Source of the DNA: Priapulus caudatus
Taxonomy: Eukaryota; Priapulida; Priapulimorpha; Priapulimorphida; Priapulidae
Length of the DNA stretch: 36,211 bases
NCBI RefSeq assembly: GCF_000485595.1
Contig: NW_014577587.1
Location: forward strand, 352,719-388,929
Direction: 5' to 3'
Below the pieces are notes generated by a model, which made no database searches, was not told the origin of the DNA, and worked only from the letters and a program-made list of their open reading frames with translations. The position numbers were made by a program, and so were the translations under genes. This document shows, piece after piece, positions 1 to 9,895 of this stretch; the first letter of the stretch is position 1, and each line of letters starts with the position of its first letter.

Positions 1-540
1 AATCATATTCACACTGGACATAAATCTCTATACACTGTGATACCTAATAATCAGGCGTTTAATACGCTTTACGGTAATTTTTTTAGACAAGCCTTTAATA
101 ATTTTCGAATACTGATACCATGATACGGTTACCGAACTAGTTTTAACCAAGCGTGTTTTACTCTTCAATTGGACATTTTTATTCTCAATTAATGGCGTCG
201 CTATGTACGAAGATGCGCGTCCTAGCTATGCGTGTCTATTTTGTTCTGGCCTACATTGAAATCAAAATGTTCGCTCTTCACTGGACCCAACCAAGCCTTT
301 ATCTTCGGTATATTGATGTGTTTGTGGAGCCGATCTATGAAACTTTCTGAATTGCAAGAATTTTATCTCCATTGTCACATCTTTCCACCCCTGGTCTCAA
401 TATATACGATACTCATACATCATCTTGATAGAATTTCCTTTTTTCTGACATGTGCTATTATCTCTTGTAGAAACTTAGTTACCTCGGTGTTTTCTAAACC
501 TACTTGACACCCCATTCTTATATTTGTGTATCTTCGTCAC
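1..540. other. Unassigned AT-rich sequence
   Basis: No coding region can be supported. The open frames here are short, start anywhere, and give no recognisable motif on either strand. The stretch may be decayed transposon DNA, but no terminal repeats were found. Confidence 0.4.
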
Positions 541-971
541 TAACCGAGCTGTGTCACGCGAAATCACAGAAAGACGCGTTCGCGAATTTTTCGAAGAAAT
601 CGAAGAAATTTTCGCGTTCGCGAACTTTGCCCAGTAATGGAAATGGCTGCAAGGACAAAGGCTATATAGACTGGGACTCGCTCCCACCTCGATTACCCAT
701 CGAGTGACTAAGCTAAGCCGAGAGGTGGAAGCGAGTGCCAGTCTATGGGCTATAGGCGGCGCGCAGGCGGCGCACTGCTTTCCAACTCCCGTACGAGCCT
801 CGCCATTGGAACGTTGCAAAAACGTTGCAGCGTTGCGGCGCAAGATTGAGGTCACGAAGAGCGCCGGTAGGTGTTTCCTGATTCTGACAGCCATTTCCAT
901 TACTGGGCAAGGTTCGCGAACGCGAGAATTTCGTCAGCCTTTGTGTGATTTCGCATGACACAGCTCGGTTA
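541..971. mobile_element. Foldback / MITE-like element with long inverted arms
   Basis: The sequence starts TAACCGAGCTGTGTCACGCG and ends with its near reverse complement (..GACACAGCTCGGTTA). The arms continue inward for about 100 bp (CGCGTTCGCGAA, then CCCAGTAATGGAAATGGCTG on each side). A second inner pair built on GACTGGGACTCGCTCCCACC and GGTGGAAGCGAGTGCCAGTC brings the whole element close to a single palindrome. The ends are compatible with a TA target duplication, as in Tc1/mariner-type MITEs, but the family is not proven. It encodes no protein; the open frames inside are shadows of the palindrome. Confidence 0.75.
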
Positions 972-1131
972 CGAACAGAGACATTATGTTTTTATAACAA
1001 GTGAGCACTGTTGTTGAAGGAGAAACAAAGATTGAAGCTGTTGGATGTGTATTCGTGCTGTGAAAGTGTCAAATGAAGCGAGCATCGAGCGAATTTAGGC
1101 AGCACGCTTTCCTACCTGCTATTAGGTGGGT

Positions 1132-1567
1132 AGTAGCTCTAGTACTAGTACTAGTAGTACTATACAGTATACTATAGCCTGCTTATACTTCCACTTACAG
1201 TTAGTAGTTACAGTTGCCGCAGGGCTATAGGCCTAGAATATTCTATTACGAATGCTAGGGACCAACCTGCTGACTGGCGCTGCTGCAGCGCCACCAAAAA
1301 TGGCGGTTTGAAGTTTGTAAATCGAATGTTCGTTCACAAGAAATACCGCAAGCAGACCATTTCAACGATACTCATAGTTAGAGGTTAAATTTTAGTAGCT
1401 GATATAACTTGAGACATTTTCACTTGGGATAAGAGGCATTAATTGCCTACCACACGTTTTATAGCCGCGAGTGACCGTGAATAAGTTGGTTCCTAGCATT
1501 CGTAGTAGAATTATGTTCTAGGCCTATAGCCCTGCGGCAACTGTACACGGGCTATAGTACTAGAGCT
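1132..1567. mobile_element. hAT-like MITE with 8-bp target duplication (AGCTCTAG family, copy 1)
   Basis: The element is bounded by direct repeats AGGTGGGT at 1124-1131 and 1568-1575. Its ends carry AGCTCTAGTACTA (from 1135) and the reverse complement TAGTACTAGAGCT (to 1567). Inner arms of about 57 bp (1211-1266 and 1486-1543) start CAGTTGCCGCAGGGCTATAG and are inverted with few mismatches. An 8-bp duplication is typical of hAT transposons. No transposase is encoded, so it is non-autonomous. A second member with the same terminal motif lies at 13867-14001. Confidence 0.75.
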
Positions 1568-1724
1568 AGGTGGGTCGGTACTACTATTAGTAGTAGTAGC
1601 CACAAGTTGTCTTCTTGCTTCTCACAACGTGGCTTGACCTGAAACGGTCGTACTGGCCCGGCTAGGGCTGTAGTCTAATATTATATGATTACAGAAACAG
1701 AACGTAACCCAACAAGGCCGAGCT

Positions 1725-1893
1725 GGCCGACCGCTAGTTCGGGTTTTCTCTGACCAATGCCCGCAGCCCACACGGACGATTTTGGTGGATTTTGTGTGGG
1801 TTACCTGAACTTACCTCACCCGACCCAACCCACACCAAATCCACCAAAATCGTCGGTGTTGGCATTGGTCAGAGGAAACTCGGACTAGCCGAC
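1725..1893. repeat. Long inverted repeat (foldback A)
   Basis: The left arm, running from GGCCGACCGCTAG through CTGACCAATGCC and GATTTTGGTGGATTT, is mirrored by AAATCCACCAAAATC, GGCATTGGTCAG and CTAGCCGACC on the right, around a short spacer near 1805-1825. It is probably the arms of a MITE. No target duplication was found. Confidence 0.7.
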
Positions 1894-1906
1894 CCCCAGG
1901 TGGATA

Positions 1907-1996
1907 ATCTCGACACACGGGTCTAGTTTGCCGGCGAGTATTTGACTACGGACCCACAAATTGCCTCGCCGGCAAACTCAATCCGTGTGTCGAGAT
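1907..1996. repeat. Inverted repeat (foldback B)
   Basis: Left arm 1907-1938 (ATCTCGACACACGG..TTTGCCGGCGAG) is complementary to right arm 1965-1996 (CTCGCCGGCAAA..CCGTGTGTCGAGAT) with about four mismatches and a 26-bp loop. It sits directly after foldback A. Outer motifs GGCCGAGCTGGCC (near 1716) and GGCCAGCTCGGC (near 2015) suggest both are nested in one larger palindromic element. Confidence 0.7.
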
Positions 1997-2420
1997 CACC
2001 TGCCTGGAGGTAGGCCAGCTCGGCTCGTGGGCTTAGAGGACCTGCCTGCTGGTCGGAGAGCTCGACTCGCCGCCTAACACATTCTGCATAATATAAATTA
2101 GTAGTAAAAACACACGAACACCCATGTATATAAAAAAAACAAATGGTAAAAATAGGAGTAGGGTGTTAAAATTTTAATACGCGAGCTTTCGAGAATTATA
2201 TCTCTTCCTCAGGCATTAACTGGCATTATTATTAGGCTTTATACCGGTTAACATAAAACAAAAATGCAATGTGTTATAATATGATGAAAACAGAATAATT
2301 CAAACTATGCTCGTTAACCATGAAGACAAATAGAAGAAAAAATGTGAAAGCCATAAAATAAATATAACCAAAAAGGATACAGAAATGTGGCAATGTAATA
2401 ATATAATATATTATAAACAC

Positions 2421-2423
<3 letters not shown>

Positions 2424-2461
<38 letters not shown>
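2424..2461. repeat. (TA)n microsatellite
   Basis: This is an uninterrupted alternating TA run of about 37 bp inside the Penelope remnant. The open frame across it that encodes an IYIY repeat is not a gene. Confidence 0.95.
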
Positions 2462-2465
<4 letters not shown>

Positions 2466-2592
2466 CACAATTTAACAAACACATACAAATTAGTGGCATA
2501 TATTTGCCCAGTTATAAAAACGAGCAATGTAAATCACATGTAATTGAACTTGACATTCATAGCACCTGGCTTCAAACAACCAACTCTCAGAA

Positions 2593-2814
2593 TTACTGTA
2601 ATTTCCGCTCAGTCATGTGTCGACGTGAGCTATTGTAATATGTTCTCGGTTGGCAGCTGCAAACACGCACGTCATTAATACTGTGAGCCGGCTGGTTGAA
2701 ATGATCAGCAACAGGGAAACCATGCAAACTAAGGCGAATGGATCTGAGATGTTTAGCAAACCTATCCGCAAGACAGCATTTAGTTTCGCCAATGTAAAAA
2801 TATTGTACTACCAC
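2593..2814 (-). pseudogene. Degenerate GIY-YIG endonuclease of a Penelope-like element
   Basis: The peptide FYIGETKCCLADRFAKHL, followed by GFPVADHFNQPAHSINDV, fits the C-terminal GIY-YIG nuclease of Penelope-like reverse transcriptases (family pattern YIGET..RLADRF..H....PVA.HFN..HS..D). In that family the domain nicks target DNA to prime retrotransposition. The frame stops after RKLQ. In another frame shortly downstream the family's usual end appears as LKPGAMNVKFNY, so a frameshift separates the two parts. No reverse transcriptase domain is present. I call this a dead fragment, not a host gene. Confidence 0.75.
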
Positions 2815-2880
2815 ATTCCTAATATTTTATTGGTAATGATGTTTATGTACTAATAATTCTATGTAAATACTGTTCAAATG

Positions 2881-2983
2881 CACATCTGCCACACACTCCA
2901 TCACACATATGTCACACACTCCATCACACATCTGCCACACACTCCATCACACATCTGCCACACACTCCATCACACATCTGCAG
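2881..2983. repeat. 23-bp tandem repeat, about 4.4 copies
   Basis: The unit CACATCTGCCACACACTCCA plus TCA starts at 2881, 2904, 2927 and 2950 and continues partially to about 2983. Copy 2 has small changes (ATATGT for ATCTGC). There are no spacers, so it is a minisatellite and not a CRISPR-type array. Confidence 0.9.
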
Positions 2984-3829
2984 TCCACACACACATATCC
3001 GCATGCACATCCCAATGCACATCCACATACATCTGCAATCCCACTCCATGCATGCCACTGTGCGCAAGCTCATAGATGGAGGTGAATTTTTGTTTTGTAT
3101 GCATTTTTCGTATATATGCATTCGTTTATGCATATTTTTCGTGTATGCATTCGTGGATTTAATCTAGTAAAATGTATACCGAGTACACAATATACCATGC
3201 AGTACAGCGCGAGAGTAGCCAGCTACGAGAAGAGAAGCCAGGTGGTCACATGTGCACATATAGGCAGCACTAGTTTTTATTGTAAAAACACGTGAATTGT
3301 ATGTTTTGGATGTTTTATGAAAAATATTTTGTACATAAAAATATTGAACAATATTTTGGCTAACAAAATACTTGTTGTGTCGTAATTGTAGTTTTCATTC
3401 GGTGGATTATAGGCCTATAATATATTAATTTTCTAAAGTAGCTGATTTATGAGAATTTTGAGCTTAACCACAAATTAGTAAGCCAAATTAGGTCACCAAC
3501 AGCAAATGATTTGCAAATGTAATTTCCTAAAGCAGGTTGCAAATTTCACAAGAGCACTGATTGCATATGCCCTCCCTATTTGCTGTGGTGCCCCTGCAAA
3601 TTCTGTGAAATTCATCTCACTGTTATCACTACCCTACATGATGTGCTTCTGTTGCCTTCCATAAATCCCATGTAACATAATAGTTAGTCATTTTTGTCCG
3701 ACATAAAAGTGTTGTCAAAACACACACACTTCACACTACACTGTCACTGTGGTTCCATTGTATTATCTAACTAAAAGAATAATATACTGGTTTATTGAAT
3801 TTGCTCATGGTTGTATGCATATTTTGCAG
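2984..3829. other. Non-coding stretch upstream of the first recognised KLHL exon
   Basis: I searched this stretch for the missing N-terminal BTB exon (an HRxVLAAxSxxF-like block) and did not find it. It holds small GCATTTTTCGTATATGCATTCG-type imperfect repeats near 3098-3155 and AT-rich intron-like DNA. Confidence 0.4.
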
Positions 3830-4031
3830 GTTGCTATATGCATATAGCCAAGAAGATACTGGTTCAGCAATAGCTCAAAGGGCTGCTGAAGTTGAAGTGA
3901 AGGAGCTATCTTGCTGCACATTTGAGCATATCCTGGACTACATTTACACTGCAGAAATTGAGCTGAATGTTGAAAATGTGCAAGACATTTTACAAGCTGC
4001 TGATATTTTTCTTATTGAAGAACTAAAACAG
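3830..4031 (+). CDS. KLHL exon: C-terminal half of the BTB domain
   Basis: The acceptor is ATTTTGCAG and the donor GTACAG. The exon reads LLYAYSQEDTGSAIAQ, then AEVEVKELSCCTFEHILDYI, then YTAEIELNVENVQDILQ. This matches the later BTB strands and helices (EVxLKxxxxxxFExLLDYIYTGxxxLxxENVxxLLxAADxL). The BTB dimer-forming N-terminal half is not encoded here. Confidence 0.88.
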
Positions 4032-7000
4032 GTACAGTCAACACAGTACCAGCATTGGAAATAAGAAAAAAAATCAGGTTGTCTGGACAGAGGACAAACT
4101 GATGGAAGAAAGTGGTTGTCCTCAACAATATGTGGTTGTCCTGAATGAAATACTATTAACTTTGTTTGAGGGGTCTATACAACTGCCTTTTGCACAGGTA
4201 TTTTTTAGGATTGGAGAGGATAGTGAAAATGAAATTAACCAGATGTTCGGTTGACCAACAAAAATATTCAAAAATTACGGCCGTCAGCGGTGCAACATGA
4301 AAATACTGAATGTCCACAGGACAACCACCTGGAAGATGTTGGTTGTCCTGCATGATTTTTGGTTGTCTGGGACAACAGGATCACCACTATTTCCAACATT
4401 GAGTACATAACTTATTCAGCATTGGAGCAGGTGGAGTATTTTAAATTAACCTGTTGTGGTTTACAGCTGCATAATGAAAAATGTATGGAGAACCAACAAC
4501 AAATGTGTAAATCATGTTACCTCAGCCAAGTTCAAAACTTGTTTTACAGATATGTGGTGACTTTCTGGAACAAAATATAAACTTGCAAAACTGCATAGGC
4601 ATCTGGGCATTTACGGAGCAGTTCTCCTGCCCCTGGACTCACCATGTGGCAGAGCAGTTTATTCATATGAATTTCAGGTATGTATTTCCAAAAATATTAA
4701 AACTTACCTAAAGCAAGCATTTCTTGGTTTATTTGTTATTTTATGGACATATCTATACAGTTATATTGCATAGATATGCTAATGGTTACACCTCACAGTG
4801 CAAATCTAGTATTGACTGTGGTTTCTGTAGCCAGATACTAGGTGGCATGGTGTGAGGCTAGTGCATATTATGCTTGATGTCTTCAGCCAAGTGTGGCATG
4901 GTGAAGAGTTCCTAACACTGACATTTGAACAACTTGCCCAGCTACTGAAGAGAGATACTCTGGCGGTCAGTACTGAGCAGGTAAAATCACAAGTTAACAG
5001 TAATGAATCATTGACATTTTGTGATTAGCTGATATACATTTACATCATCAGACAACGTGTGAACCTACTATGTGCACCATTGTGTATAGTTGCTGTAGTA
5101 ATAAAATATGTAGTTTTGTTAATTTGTTATAATATTATGGCTCTTTATGCTTGGCTCTGCTGTGGTTAGGAAGAGATATTGCAAAAAATCAATTTTAAAT
5201 GGTAGTATGGCAATGCTTTTAAACCAATTTTGTGAAGACCCTGTTAAATTAACACTAATATATTTTTGAATTGCAGGAAGTATGGAATGCAACATTGCAG
5301 TGGGTAAAACATATGGATGAGCGACAAACACACCTGGAAGAGTTAATGGCCACCTGTCTTAGACTTTGTCACCTATGCCCAAGCATGGTTCTTAGCGAAC
5401 CTCTTGTGAAGCTGACTAACAAGAATGCAGCATTCAAAGGTGTTCTAGTTTGCAGTCCTCAAAAATAACTAGTTATCTTTGGCCCATTTTACATTACATT
5501 TTTGTATGCTGTTCAACTAATCAGTCAGAGTAGTAGTGTTATTATGCGTGTTCCTAGGTTGCGCACCGTGCCAACTAAAAAGAGTGACGAAAGACACCCT
5601 TCGTCAGTAACATCAATACACAATTAGCAGGGCATGAAATTCAGGTTTTTTTGCACCGGCACAGAGGGCTGGTAACCGCAGTTTTTTGCCCACCATCACC
5701 ATAATTTACCAGCGCTCACAATGTTTTTTCAAAAATAAAGATAAGACTGTTTCACTGACTCTTGCTTGTCCGAAAAATGTTGTAGTGTGGCATTGCGTAG
5801 TAGCTGTTGAACCGACTATAATGCAGATCCTGAATGATGTCCGAAGTGTTTTTGTCAATGTCATGTTTCACGCTTGCATTCTTGATTTAAAATTTGTAAA
5901 ATGTTGATAAATTATGGGGTGATGTCCTTCAGGTAAAACAGTACTGTAGGCTATTTGCTCATTAATTCTATAAATAAATATGTAGGTACTCACTAAAACG
6001 GCTCAAACCACCGGCTTGGCGGACCGGTGTTTTGCCAATGTTACTGGCCCTCCAAATCATTTACCGGCATATGCCGGTGGGCCGGTGCTAATTTCGCGCC
6101 CTGATTAGTAAAATAATGAAATTTAGATATGTAAGCTATATAATCCCAGACTGGTTTCATTTTACACTGCCTCTAATAACATGTGTGATAATGACTCAGC
6201 AGTTACAATTTTATCATAACTCAAAAGGCCAATTTCACAGTTTGGCTGTACATGACCGGTAACCCCATTTCATATAATAGGCAAGTCATAGCAAATGACT
6301 GTCAAAAAGCAAAGCCTGTCACAGTGCAATAATATAGGCTGTGTACCTTTGACAACCGTTTTTACATTACATCAAAATTTTAATTTGTCAGATGTATGCA
6401 GTGTTATTATTGGATGTTAAATTTTTGTATACAAACTTTAGTAGCAATTACTACCATACTTTTACAGTCTTCACGAATAAAATTTCTAAACACTGGACCT
6501 TCGGTCCACCAAGCCAGCAAAATTTACTGGACCGAGAGAGATTTTGGTGGTCTCGGACCACGGTCCACCGCCTAACGTCGAAGACTGGTTTTATCCCACA
6601 ATATGCTTCACTTTTTGAGATGTGAAATATGCAATTTATGGTCGACTGTCCTGTTCTGATACCCAGCAATAATCACCTTGCTAGGCTCAGCTATAGATAT
6701 ACTCTTCATTTATTCATCATATATTATTGTGATCTGATATATTATTTGGCTACGGTCAACGATAACTTGAGAACCGTTTGACCCAATTGTTTCAAATTGC
6801 ATACAGTTGTTACTCCTATGGGAGAGATGTGAACGTCCTATATTGGAGCACGCCAGTTGACCTACTTTCGAGCCACGCCCACTTTTTGCCAAAAATGGAA
6901 ATGGCCATGTCAGTTCAGGTTCAACGGATTTTGCTCATTTTTGGTATGTGAATGAATAATGACTGGCCCCAAAACATATCACAGGGGTTTTGATTTTTTT

Positions 7001-9212
7001 TTTTATTATGCAAATTATGTAGATTTTGGCAATTTCACTATGCATTTCAGTGTCTGCCTACGGTCAACGATAACTCAAGAACAGTTTGACTCACATGTTT
7101 CAAATTGCATACAGTTGTTACTCCTATGGGAGAGATTTGAACGCCAGTCGACCTACTTTTGAGCCACACCCACTTTTTGGCAAAAATGGAAATGGCCATA
7201 AGTCAGTTCAGGTTCAATGGATTTTGCTCATTTTTGGTATGTGAATGAATAAGGACTGGCCCCAAAACATATCACTTGGGTTTTCATATTTTTTCTAGAT
7301 TATGCAAATTAGGTAGCAAGGTTAAATAGTTAAACATGCGGTGAGCTATAGTGTCATTGACACTTTCATTATAAGCGGTTTATAAGTGGCTATGTGATGT
7401 ATAAGTTTTAAAACATACATTCACATAATAAATCCCATATGTAGGCTGCATGGCAACTACCACTTGCTGGTAACTGCTTGCACAGTACACCATAATTATC
7501 CTGCTCTACACATATTGCATTTGGCATGGTTTTTCTAAGTTCATATGTGAACTGTTACTGTGTTACTGTTCTTCTACCACTATGTCATTATGCGACTAAG
7601 AAATATGGTGATGAAAAGTGTGTTCCTACTCGTGTATATAGTTACAATTTGTTTTTATAGAGTTGTTCATAAAGTGGGAGCACATGAAAATACAGAAGAC
7701 AGAGGTGAATCGGTCCCTTAATCGAGGTCAGGGAAAGCAAGTGTTCATTGTTGCTGGTGGCAGTGCAGAGCCTTACAGAAAAATGAAAAGGTACAACCTG
7801 TAGCTGATTGTTATTCTTGTAGCAGAAATGGGCAGACAACACGTATACTGATAACGAATGTGAATGGATCAGTTGTATTATTTGGTTATTAATGGCACTC
7901 CCACGCTTGACGATACCAAATAGATAAACCACCTCTGTGCTGTCAGGATTTGTATATGTACTGTTTTCCTGAACATGTGTATACTGCGTTCACATGTTCA
8001 TTCTGTTTTTTATGTTATTTCTTTCAGTCAAGAGTCTGTGAACAGGATGAACCAGCTTCTTTCTAGCGTGTACTGTCTGAAGCCAGCTCATCCATGTCGA
8101 AATGAGGGAGCAGCCTGGATTCCTCTGGCAGACATGCTTCATCCTCGGTTTGGTCACAGTGTCATCCAAGCAGGTAGGTATATGAGTTGTGCTTGCTAAG
8201 GAGACTGTTTAGTGAATCGTAACCACTTCTATATATTGCTTTACAACATTAATCTGAGTGCCTATTTTAAATTAGTCAAGTTTGGTCGAATCTCCGAACG
8301 TTTTCGGGAAATAACAAAGTTTTGCTGCAATGGTTGGAATGTTGAGTGTGCGTGAACTGGAAAATATCTCGGTTTTGTGAAAATAAATAGCTAGTACACT
8401 TTTCAGGAAAGTATATGTACGCAGTGGGCGGTATGACACATGGAAACGACATGGCTCATGTACCACTCCTAGCTGTGGAGCGGTATGACCCGACCGAAAA
8501 CAAATGGATTGAAGTGGCATCAGTTAAGCACCCACGAGTACGCTGTGGACTGGTTTCCATTAAAGAAGAGCTGTTTGTTTTGGGTGGCGAATTCCCACAC
8601 AGCGGCGATCCTGTGCCTTACATTGAAGTTCTCAACATCTTTAAGAATACTTGGCAGGAGGTGGGCCTGATCGCTGTGCCACGAAGCGGCGCTGCCTACG
8701 CCGTTACCAATGAAAACATTCTGATGATTGGCGGATTTAGCAATGGCAAGTTCTACGAGTCGGTGGAGAGGTACGAGCCACGTTCGGACTCGTGGTCCCC
8801 GATGCCCGCCCTGAAGGAACGCCGCTGCAATGCACATGCGGTGACAGCTCCAGGCAGTGGCAGCAGCGTGTACGTGATTGGCGGCTGGCGACCGCACTGT
8901 CCCAGCACGACACACCAGTGCCACATGAAGCTCTGTGATATTGAGGTGTTGAGCAGTGATGGTTGGCAGAAGATGGACAGTCGCTCACAGATGTGCCTGA
9001 TGCAGAAGTCGGACGTGTTCGGCATGGCTATGCTTGGAGACCGGCTGGTTGTGGCCGGGAAGCTAAATCTCGGTCACGGCAACCACTACCTACGCATGTA
9101 CCACCAGCCGTCTGCTACCTGGCACAGCTTGATGGTGGCGCCACCTATACCGCAGCCTATGCATGCAGCAGTCTGCTCACTGCAAGTACCAAATACCCTG
9201 CTCAACTTGTGA
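3830..9212 (+). CDS. BTB-BACK-kelch (KLHL family) protein, 5' part missing
   Basis: This is a KLHL-type protein, in general a substrate adaptor for Cullin-3 ubiquitin ligases. Exons are 3830-4031, 4550-4677, 4887-4980, 5277-5439, 8033-8173 and 8407-9212. They join in frame to 510 residues ending at TGA 9210-9212. The order is the C-terminal half of BTB (VEVKEL..LDYIYT..VENVQDILQAADIF), BACK (ICGDFLEQN to AAFK), a linker, then about six kelch blades (MYAVGG, LFVLGG, ILMIGG, VYVIGG, LVVAGK). The architecture is clear but the KLHL paralogue is not. The first recognised exon starts with one base of a split codon, so at least one upstream exon carrying the first ~55 BTB residues exists or has been lost. 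Introns are 0.2-0.6 kb except the fourth (2.6 kb), which is filled with repeats. Confidence 0.9.
4076..4378. repeat. Cluster of GGTTGTCC motifs in a KLHL intron
   Basis: GGTTGTCCT or GGTTGTCTG occurs at 4078, 4114, 4134, 4341 and 4361, with the complement AGGACAACC at 4318. The outer copies (GGTTGTCTGGACAG and GGTTGTCTGGGACAAC) frame the cluster. It may be a small transposon with subterminal repeats; no target duplication was identified. Confidence 0.5.
4550..5439 (+). CDS. KLHL exons for the BACK domain (three exons)
   Basis: The exons are 4550-4677 (ICGDFLEQNINLQNCIGIW..), 4887-4980 (WHGEEFLTLTFEQLAQLLKR) and 5277-5439 (EVWNATLQWVKHMDERQTHL..). The pattern EEFLxLxxEQLxxLLxxDxLxVxxExxVxxAxxxWV is diagnostic of BACK, which positions the kelch propeller relative to Cullin-3. 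Junction phases are 0, 2 and 0 at the starts and agree throughout. The last of these exons ends in phase 1 (AAA G then gtgttc). Confidence 0.88.
5628..6103. mobile_element. CAGGGC-type MITE in the long KLHL intron
   Basis: It begins CAGGGCATGAAATTCAGG and ends ..GCTAATTTCGCGCCCTG. The terminal inverted repeat CAGGGCRYGAAATT resembles hAT ends. Both flanks carry ATTAG directly against the element (5623-5627 and 6104-6108), a 5-bp direct repeat and so shorter than the 8 bp of classic hATs. Internal GCACCGGC/GCCGGTGC blocks extend the arms. It has no transposase. Confidence 0.7.
6751..7318. repeat. 308-bp tandem duplication in the long KLHL intron
   Basis: TACGGTCAACGATAACT starts at 6751 and again at 7059. 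The copies stay collinear through TGCATACAGTTGTTACTCCT, GGCAAAAATGGAAATGGCCA and TTTTGGTATGTGAATGAATA to ATTATGCAAATTA. They differ by point changes and by the segment TCCTATATTGGAGCACG, present only in copy 1. I see no coding sequence, and the origin as a transposon fragment is unknown. Confidence 0.85.
8033..8173 (+). CDS. KLHL linker and first kelch strand exon
   Basis: The exon reads (E)SVNRMNQLLSSVYCLKP and continues to WIPLADMLHPRFGHSVIQAG, the first propeller strand. Two acceptors lie 5 bp apart, ending at 8027 (TTTCAG) and 8032 (TCAAG). Only the distal one keeps frame with the upstream exon ending at 5439; the proximal one would run into TGA within five codons. Alternatively an unseen exon lies in the 2.6-kb intron. 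The donor is GTAGGT. Confidence 0.75.
8407..9212 (+). CDS. KLHL terminal exon: kelch propeller
   Basis: One 806-bp exon, visibly richer in GC than its introns, carries nearly the whole propeller. Blades show the kelch signature of a hydrophobic-GG turn followed by a conserved Tyr-(x6)-Trp spacing, for example VERYDPTENKWIEV and VERYEPRSDSWSPM. The last blade (LVVAGKLNLGHG) has AGK in place of GG, and the exon ends PQPMHAAVCSLQVPNTLLNL before TGA, the usual place for the propeller-closing strand. Confidence 0.92.
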
Positions 9213-9393
9213 GTCAGGTGTGACACAATTCGTGATACAAATTACGCACGTTGTGATCAAATTGATGCGCTTGACTGAAATTATGTACACTTGCTGTCTA
9301 GCTTTTGTTTCCGCTGCGTAGAAAATGGTAATATGAAATAATGTGATAGTATGGTAAGCGCCATAGCTTGTAAGAGATAATTTCATCAATACA

Positions 9394-9399
9394 AATAAA
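9394..9399 (+). terminator. Likely polyadenylation signal of the KLHL gene
   Basis: AATAAA lies about 180 bp after the stop codon. It is the first canonical hexamer downstream of the KLHL coding sequence. Confidence 0.55.
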
Positions 9400-9806
9400 A
9401 CAATCAGCTTTGATTGAGTAGCTAAATTCAACAGTATTGATTACACATGTGGTAGTATCATTTGTTTGTGTTGTGAAGACCAGGAAAATACTGCAGGCTA
9501 ATGTAATGTAAAAACTTTGCTTTTAACTACATGTTTTCACGTGTAATCTTATTTTGAAATATTTGCTAATGTATTTAAGTATTTTATTGTAAACGAACCA
9601 CGATTGTTCAATGAAAAATGCATCTGAAAGCATTACTCTAGTACTATAGCTCTTGTCCCTTGTTGCCACAGGTGCTGGTGCCATAATGTCTATAATACTA
9701 GAAATACTGAAAGCAAAGAAAGTTGTTCTTCATGATAGCTATAAGTTTATAGTATGGGCAATAATATATTATGAGATATTGTTGGGTTACTGAATTGTAT
9801 CATATG

Positions 9807-9809
<3 letters not shown>
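9400..9809. other. Intergenic, no recognisable feature
   Basis: AT-rich sequence follows the KLHL polyadenylation signal. Nothing is supported. Confidence 0.4.
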
Positions 9810-9840
<31 letters not shown>

Positions 9841-9851
<11 letters not shown>

Positions 9852-9895
9852 AGTAGATAATAAAGGAATTCCCTATTATCTACTTCTGATATATA
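9841..9895. repeat. Perfect 22-bp-arm palindrome after a (TA)n run
   Basis: Arm 9841-9862 ends ATCAGAAGTAGATAATA. Its exact reverse complement is at 9874-9895, around an 11-bp spacer AAGGAATTCCC. It is preceded by (AT)n from about 9810. It is probably related to the palindromes at 26681, 28778 and 32779. Confidence 0.9.

Larger units (their letters stand above)
2100..2850 (-). mobile_element. 5'-truncated Penelope-like retroelement remnant
   Basis: Read on -, the segment holds a GIY-YIG endonuclease remnant (2814 to 2593), then an AT-rich tail with a (TA)n run. After that comes the CTGAGGA..stem..GAAAGC motif at 2212-2187 that typically follows the coding region of Penelope/Neptune-type elements. 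Upstream of the endonuclease only a few residues of the element remain, so it is 5'-truncated, as retroelement copies often are. The outer boundaries are approximate. Confidence 0.65.

Noticed and set aside
1073-1123. Candidate first KLHL exon (MKRASSEFRQHAFLPAI, phase 2)
   Set aside because: The phase fits the exon at 3830, and HAFLPA faintly recalls the BTB HRxVLAA block. But it overlaps a MITE target site, lacks the rest of BTB, and phase agreement alone is a one-in-three chance.
2881-2983. Possible CRISPR-like array
   Set aside because: Contiguous 23-bp units without spacers in a eukaryotic context; a minisatellite.
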